Of a stretch of DNA of 61,677 nucleotides, positions 58,434 to 61,677 are shown piece by piece; position 1 is the first letter of the stretch; the number at the start of each line of letters is the position of its first letter. A program made the position numbers and the translations under genes. Origin of the DNA: a virus. The DNA lies in the IMG/VR virus record IMGVR_UViG_3300017757_000005, positions 1 to 61,677 of that record; one strand, given 5' to 3'. Below the pieces are notes generated by a model, which worked only from the letters and a program-made list of their open reading frames with translations, made no database searches and was not told where the DNA came from.

Positions 58434-58768
58434 TATCTTGTCACCTCTGGTCTTACAGTCATTAATCCTTCGACTGCTCTAGTTGTAGTGTTAGTTGAAT
58501 CTAATACATTCACATCGTAAACATATCTTCCTGCTTTTATGCCAGCAGTAGTTGCAGCTGGCAAAGTTGTAGTACATACACCACCGATTGCGTTAGTCAC
58601 AGCAGTAGTAAATGTAGCAGTAGGATTTGCACTAGTGAAATCTTTCCTAGCTTGAGCTGTAATAGTTGCCCCAGTTAAATTCTTAGCAGTACCAACTGTA
58701 TCTACAACACTTAGTTGTAATGTAAAGTCAGTTCCTTGGTCAATGAATATATCTGTAATTGCAGCCAT
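58433..58768 (-). CDS. Small Ig-like structural protein
   Basis: 111 residues: FIDQGTDFTLQLSVVDTVG, LTGATITAQARKDF and GRYVYDVNVLDS form the strand pattern of a BppU-type N-terminal or Ig-like domain in tail appendages. Behind CTAAATA (58787) with AAGGAGA as ribosome site. Confidence 0.65.
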   Translation of the reverse strand: MAAITDIFIDQGTDFTLQLSVVDTVGTAKNLTGATITAQARKDFTSANPTATFTTAVTNAIGGVCTTTLPAATTAGIKAGRYVYDVNVLDSTNTTTRAVEGLMTVRPEVTR

Positions 58769-58786
58769 TAAGTTCTCCTTAGTGAC

Positions 58787-58793
58787 TATTTAG
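58787..58793 (-). promoter_or_regulatory. CTAAATA late-type promoter motif
   Basis: In a 29-nt gap, 18 nt before the ATG at 58768 with AAGGAGA between: ideal late-promoter geometry. Confidence 0.5.
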
Positions 58794-58797
58794 TTAA

Positions 58798-59409
58798 TTA
58801 AACAGTTCGCCAACCAGCTGTTCCGCCAATAAAAATGTATTCTTTTGAATCGTACTCTGATGAGAGCGTTGCGTTTCCTGATGAGCCATTAATAGAATTG
58901 TTATTAGGATTTACAGTACAATTATTTGTATCCCAAGTCCCATAAGCATCAGAAACATATACAGTATCTCCAAGAGATGGAGATGCAGGAAAGGTGACAG
59001 TCACAACACCTGCTGTAGTGTCAACAAAATAATGCCTAGAAGCTACAAGGGTTTGAGTACTATTGATTACAGTAAAATCTGTTTTTACTGACTGTCGTAT
59101 AGGTGTAGTAAGTTTAGAATGGGTGACTGAATTGTCACCAACATTTTGTATGGTAAGTTCTTTTCCTAAGAATACACAATATAAATCTACAGAAGATGCT
59201 AATGCTCCACCTGTAATATTAATTGTAACACCACCATTAGATAAAGTATATCCAGTTCCAGGTTTTAGAACCACACCATCTTTTACTACTAGAAGTGCTT
59301 CTTCTCTAGGTGCTGGGAAGTTTAATGTGAAACTTGTATCTGCCCCATTGGTAGCAAAGGTTTGCTTCTCATAACTGCCAAACTGTATTTCTCTGCCGAG
59401 ATATGCCAT
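58798..59409 (-). CDS. Fibre-like structural protein
   Basis: 203 residues: FGSYEKQTFATNGADTSFTL and NFPAPREEALLVVKDGVVLK are the common start of phage fibre/collar proteins, followed by a compact end domain (DAYGTWDTNNCTVNPNNNSI, YIFIGGTAGWRTV) seen on many fibres as a tip. 12 nt after the large protein. Likely part of the same appendage. Confidence 0.7.
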   Translation of the reverse strand: MAYLGREIQFGSYEKQTFATNGADTSFTLNFPAPREEALLVVKDGVVLKPGTGYTLSNGGVTINITGGALASSVDLYCVFLGKELTIQNVGDNSVTHSKLTTPIRQSVKTDFTVINSTQTLVASRHYFVDTTAGVVTVTFPASPSLGDTVYVSDAYGTWDTNNCTVNPNNNSINGSSGNATLSSEYDSKEYIFIGGTAGWRTV

Positions 59410-59421
59410 ATTAGAGTCCTC

Positions 59422-61677
59422 TTATGTTTGCGACTCTTTCCATGATAATTTACCAGATACGATAAATGGTGACGAAGCAGTAATTGTCGAAGTATCCTTC
59501 GCCTGTATTGCTAATGTCATCAAGTCTGGACCAGCTGGGAATACTGAGTCACCACCCAATATACTATTACCCATATCAATCAAAGCAGTCAAGTCAATGT
59601 TCAATGAACCAGTTGACACAGCTTGTGAGAACACCACTGTACCTTGTTGAACGATATCACCTGTATCATGTGAGATAAGTTGCGATAAAGCAGGGTTTTG
59701 AACATTAGTATAATCTAGCTTAGATGGTAAACCATTCAAGATAAAGAATGCTGTTAAGTCTTTGTTAGTTGTCACACCTGCGTTGTTTAGTGACAATATC
59801 ATTCTGTTGATAACTTCTTTCTCACCAATCGCACCTGTTAAACCTGAGTCAACTGAAGGTGCCAATCTAATAGAGATTAGAGGGTGTGGTCTTGTCATAT
59901 CAACAGAGCCACCACCATAAGCATTCTCACCAATTGTCATAGTGACACCAGATGTTATGTTTGGATAAGTAGCAGTTTCTGGTGCATTAGAAGTAGCAGG
60001 ATAAGAAGTAAATACTTTTGAGTTAGACCCATCTACAATCACCTGAGTGACATAAGCTAGAGCATCAGCAGGTATTCTTCCTTCAGCGTCTTTAATTAAC
60101 TGACCCACTGTCACTGTTTGTGCTTCAGACTCTGAACAAGGTACTGCATAAACATACACCCTCTTATTATCTAGAGTCACTAGATCGAAAGTTGATACTG
60201 CATCAGAAGTAAAGGTTGTTGTAGAACCTGCTTTAAATACCATTGGTTTACTATTAGCCGAGAACAAGTATGCCTTATCGTCATCGAAAGTACCATCCAT
60301 AATTATAGATGTACCAAAGTGGAACAAGGTAGGAGCAGAGGATGGAGCGTTTCCATTCTCAATCTCATATCGTCCTGGCAAGTTTCCTGAACGGAAGTAT
60401 GATTCGTTAATTCTGTTATTGTGAATAAATTCGTGGTTATAGTGAACATGACCATTTCTATCTTTGAAACCAAATCTAATTTTACCAGCACCATACCAAG
60501 AATAGTCAGCATATCCCATTTGAATTTTATGTACATTCAAGTTAAATCCTGTATCACCTAATCCATCACATGGGTCAACATTCCAGTTTTCCTGTGCTAC
60601 TTTAATATCCACTGTTTTAGTAATTTTAACATTGGTAGAAGATATACCTTTATATGCAGGTTGGATAATCATCCTTTGGTCAGAGTCAACAGCAACAACC
60701 TGATAAGATTGTCCCCTAATTGAACACTTGTCGCCTGCAGCCAACTGAGTAGTGAACGAAGTAGTCGTACCTGTCACAACCTGAGAGTTAGCAGTAGTGT
60801 TTACTTTACCTGAAATCTGTAGAGTAGAAGATCGTCTTACACAATATAGTTTTTGACCATCGTACTCATAGAAGAAACCATTCTGGTCATCAAACATACC
60901 AGCTCTTACGAACGAGTCGTTCCAAGATTCTCTGTAATATTCTGGGAATCCTGCAGCTTTTGTTTGAGTAATAGTACCAGCAGCAACATAAGTATAAGTT
61001 GTTGCGTTAGGAACACTTGCTACTTGGAATGTACCAAGATATAAGTTTTCTCCTAGTGTCACTTCTGCACCTTCAACAGTAATCCTATCTCCGACCACTA
61101 AGTTATGTGGCTCCTGAGTAATTGCTGTAACAACATTACCACTTGAAGCATAAGTTAGTGAAGATAAAACTTTTGCTGGCGAGAAGTTAATCGCGAATGA
61201 GTTTTGAATACCTTTACCAGACTGATATCTAAAGTACTTACGAGATTGTCTAACAATTTTACTATTAGGCGAAGTTCCCGCAGTAATATCTACACCACCA
61301 TCAAACGATTTATGTAGTGCGAATCCATCAGGTCGTAATGATAACTGAGTAATTTTAAAGTATTCAACAGAAGTACCAGCTCCTGGGAATGTTTCTTGTA
61401 TTCTCATTTTCTCATCAGTCATAACTGCGTCAACAGTAAATGCTCTGATTAAGTCATTCACGATAATGTAAATCTTATCGAATCTCTTATAATCTTTTAA
61501 GAATGTAGTAGTCGTACCAGTGACCATATTTCCGCCATTAGCGAAATCTACATTACCATCAGCTTTTGTCATCTTAACAAGAGAGGTAGTAGTAAGTGTA
61601 TGAGTACCTGAAGTTGCTGTTAAGTTAAGAGCAGTTCCTGCGATAGCCGAAGCATAAGAAGATGCTAACTGAATATC
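59422..61677 (-). CDS. Large virion structural protein (5' end outside window)
   Basis: The frame is open to the window edge: 35 further codons precede the first ATG at 61572, so the gene starts beyond 61677. About 750 residues seen. Segments SLRPDGFALHKSFDGGVDIT and RKYFRYQSGKGIQNSFAINF, then FDDQNGFFYEYDGQKLYCVRR and NVHKIQMGYADYSWYGAGKI are well conserved in cyanomyophage structural proteins of this locus. The N-terminal part has repeated NVVTGTTTTF-type units. I infer a baseplate or fibre-base component. Confidence 0.75.
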   Translation of the reverse strand, partial: DIQLASSYASAIAGTALNLTATSGTHTLTTTSLVKMTKADGNVDFANGGNMVTGTTTTFLKDYKRFDKIYIIVNDLIRAFTVDAVMTDEKMRIQETFPGAGTSVEYFKITQLSLRPDGFALHKSFDGGVDITAGTSPNSKIVRQSRKYFRYQSGKGIQNSFAINFSPAKVLSSLTYASSGNVVTAITQEPHNLVVGDRITVEGAEVTLGENLYLGTFQVASVPNATTYTYVAAGTITQTKAAGFPEYYRESWNDSFVRAGMFDDQNGFFYEYDGQKLYCVRRSSTLQISGKVNTTANSQVVTGTTTSFTTQLAAGDKCSIRGQSYQVVAVDSDQRMIIQPAYKGISSTNVKITKTVDIKVAQENWNVDPCDGLGDTGFNLNVHKIQMGYADYSWYGAGKIRFGFKDRNGHVHYNHEFIHNNRINESYFRSGNLPGRYEIENGNAPSSAPTLFHFGTSIIMDGTFDDDKAYLFSANSKPMVFKAGSTTTFTSDAVSTFDLVTLDNKRVYVYAVPCSESEAQTVTVGQLIKDAEGRIPADALAYVTQVIVDGSNSKVFTSYPATSNAPETATYPNITSGVTMTIGENAYGGGSVDMTRPHPLISIRLAPSVDSGLTGAIGEKEVINRMILSLNNAGVTTNKDLTAFFILNGLPSKLDYTNVQNPALSQLISHDTGDIVQQGTVVFSQAVSTGSLNIDLTALIDMGNSILGGDSVFPAGPDLMTLAIQAKDTSTITASSPFIVSGKLSWKESQT

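Noticed and set aside
1-61677. Integrase, insertion sequence, CRISPR array or attachment site
   Set aside because: I saw no transposase or integrase motifs, no regular repeat-spacer pattern and no tRNA-adjacent duplication.

Overview
The window is a 61.7-kb piece of a T4-like marine myovirus genome. Every gene I can support lies on the minus strand, so transcription runs from high to low coordinates. The AT-rich base composition, the tightly overlapping genes (TAATG and ATGA junctions), the complete T4-type core gene set and the accessory set (Hsp20, peptide deformylase, IscA-like protein, CobS/CobT-like AAA+ and VWA pair, sulfotransferase) match the cyanomyophage/pelagimyophage branch. No photosynthesis gene is present, so the host (marine picocyanobacterium or SAR11) is not settled by this window. 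A glutamine riboswitch and a YRG-repeat protein are cyanobacterial-type features.

Layout in transcription order. (1) 61677-50617: large fibre/structural proteins (first one cut by the window edge), then neck proteins gp13 and gp14 and tail-completion protein gp15. (2) 50595-40888: the T4-ordered morphogenesis block: terminase gp17 (with an in-frame stop near its 5' end), sheath gp18, tube gp19, portal gp20, gp67-like core protein, two unassigned proteins, protease gp21, scaffold gp22, capsid gp23, then a strong terminator. (3) 40828-40413: a self-contained unit of late-type promoter, glutamine riboswitch, 54-aa YRG-repeat protein and terminator. (4) 40405-39079: four tiny membrane or coiled-coil proteins and a tail-tube-fold protein. 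(5) 39075-32105: recombination and late transcription: UvsY, UvsW, Sm-like protein, IscA, sigma gp55, gp47, gp46, a DUF465-like protein and peptide deformylase. (6) 32104-25491: VWA metalloprotease-like protein, a LigA-N-terminus-like small protein, glycosyltransferase, sulfotransferase and MoxR/CobS ATPase; then tRNA-Arg(UCU). (7) 25347-20415: clamp and clamp loader (gp45, gp44, gp62), RegA, a fibre protein, Hsp20. (8) 20413-13929: DNA polymerase gp43, secreted/lipoprotein genes, UvsX, helicase gp41. (9) 13932-10964: a translationally coupled cassette of a TET/JBP-like dioxygenase, a glycosyltransferase resembling the TET-associated family, a micro membrane protein, a cytidylyltransferase and a cupin, a candidate DNA base hypermodification module. 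(10) 10928-1: a metalloprotease-like protein, unknown proteins and a run of proteins starting with T4-like capsid-targeting tags (ligase-like enzyme, 1326-aa nucleotidyltransferase mosaic, FGD/RDDP protein, acyl-carrier-protein-bearing protein, EF-hand repeat protein), which I interpret as capsid-packaged cargo.

Regulation is visible. Ten sites share the pattern TTKACT/TTGACA-like -35, 16-17 nt, TAGAAT/TAGAGT-like -10 and precede replication and accessory genes; four lie so close to the start codon that leaderless mRNAs are predicted. A different motif, CTAAATA, recurs ahead of structural genes and resembles the T4 late promoter TATAAATA read by gp55. The most exciting items are the riboswitch/YRG-protein unit, the TET/JBP cassette, and the ACP-bearing and enzyme-bearing candidate capsid cargo.
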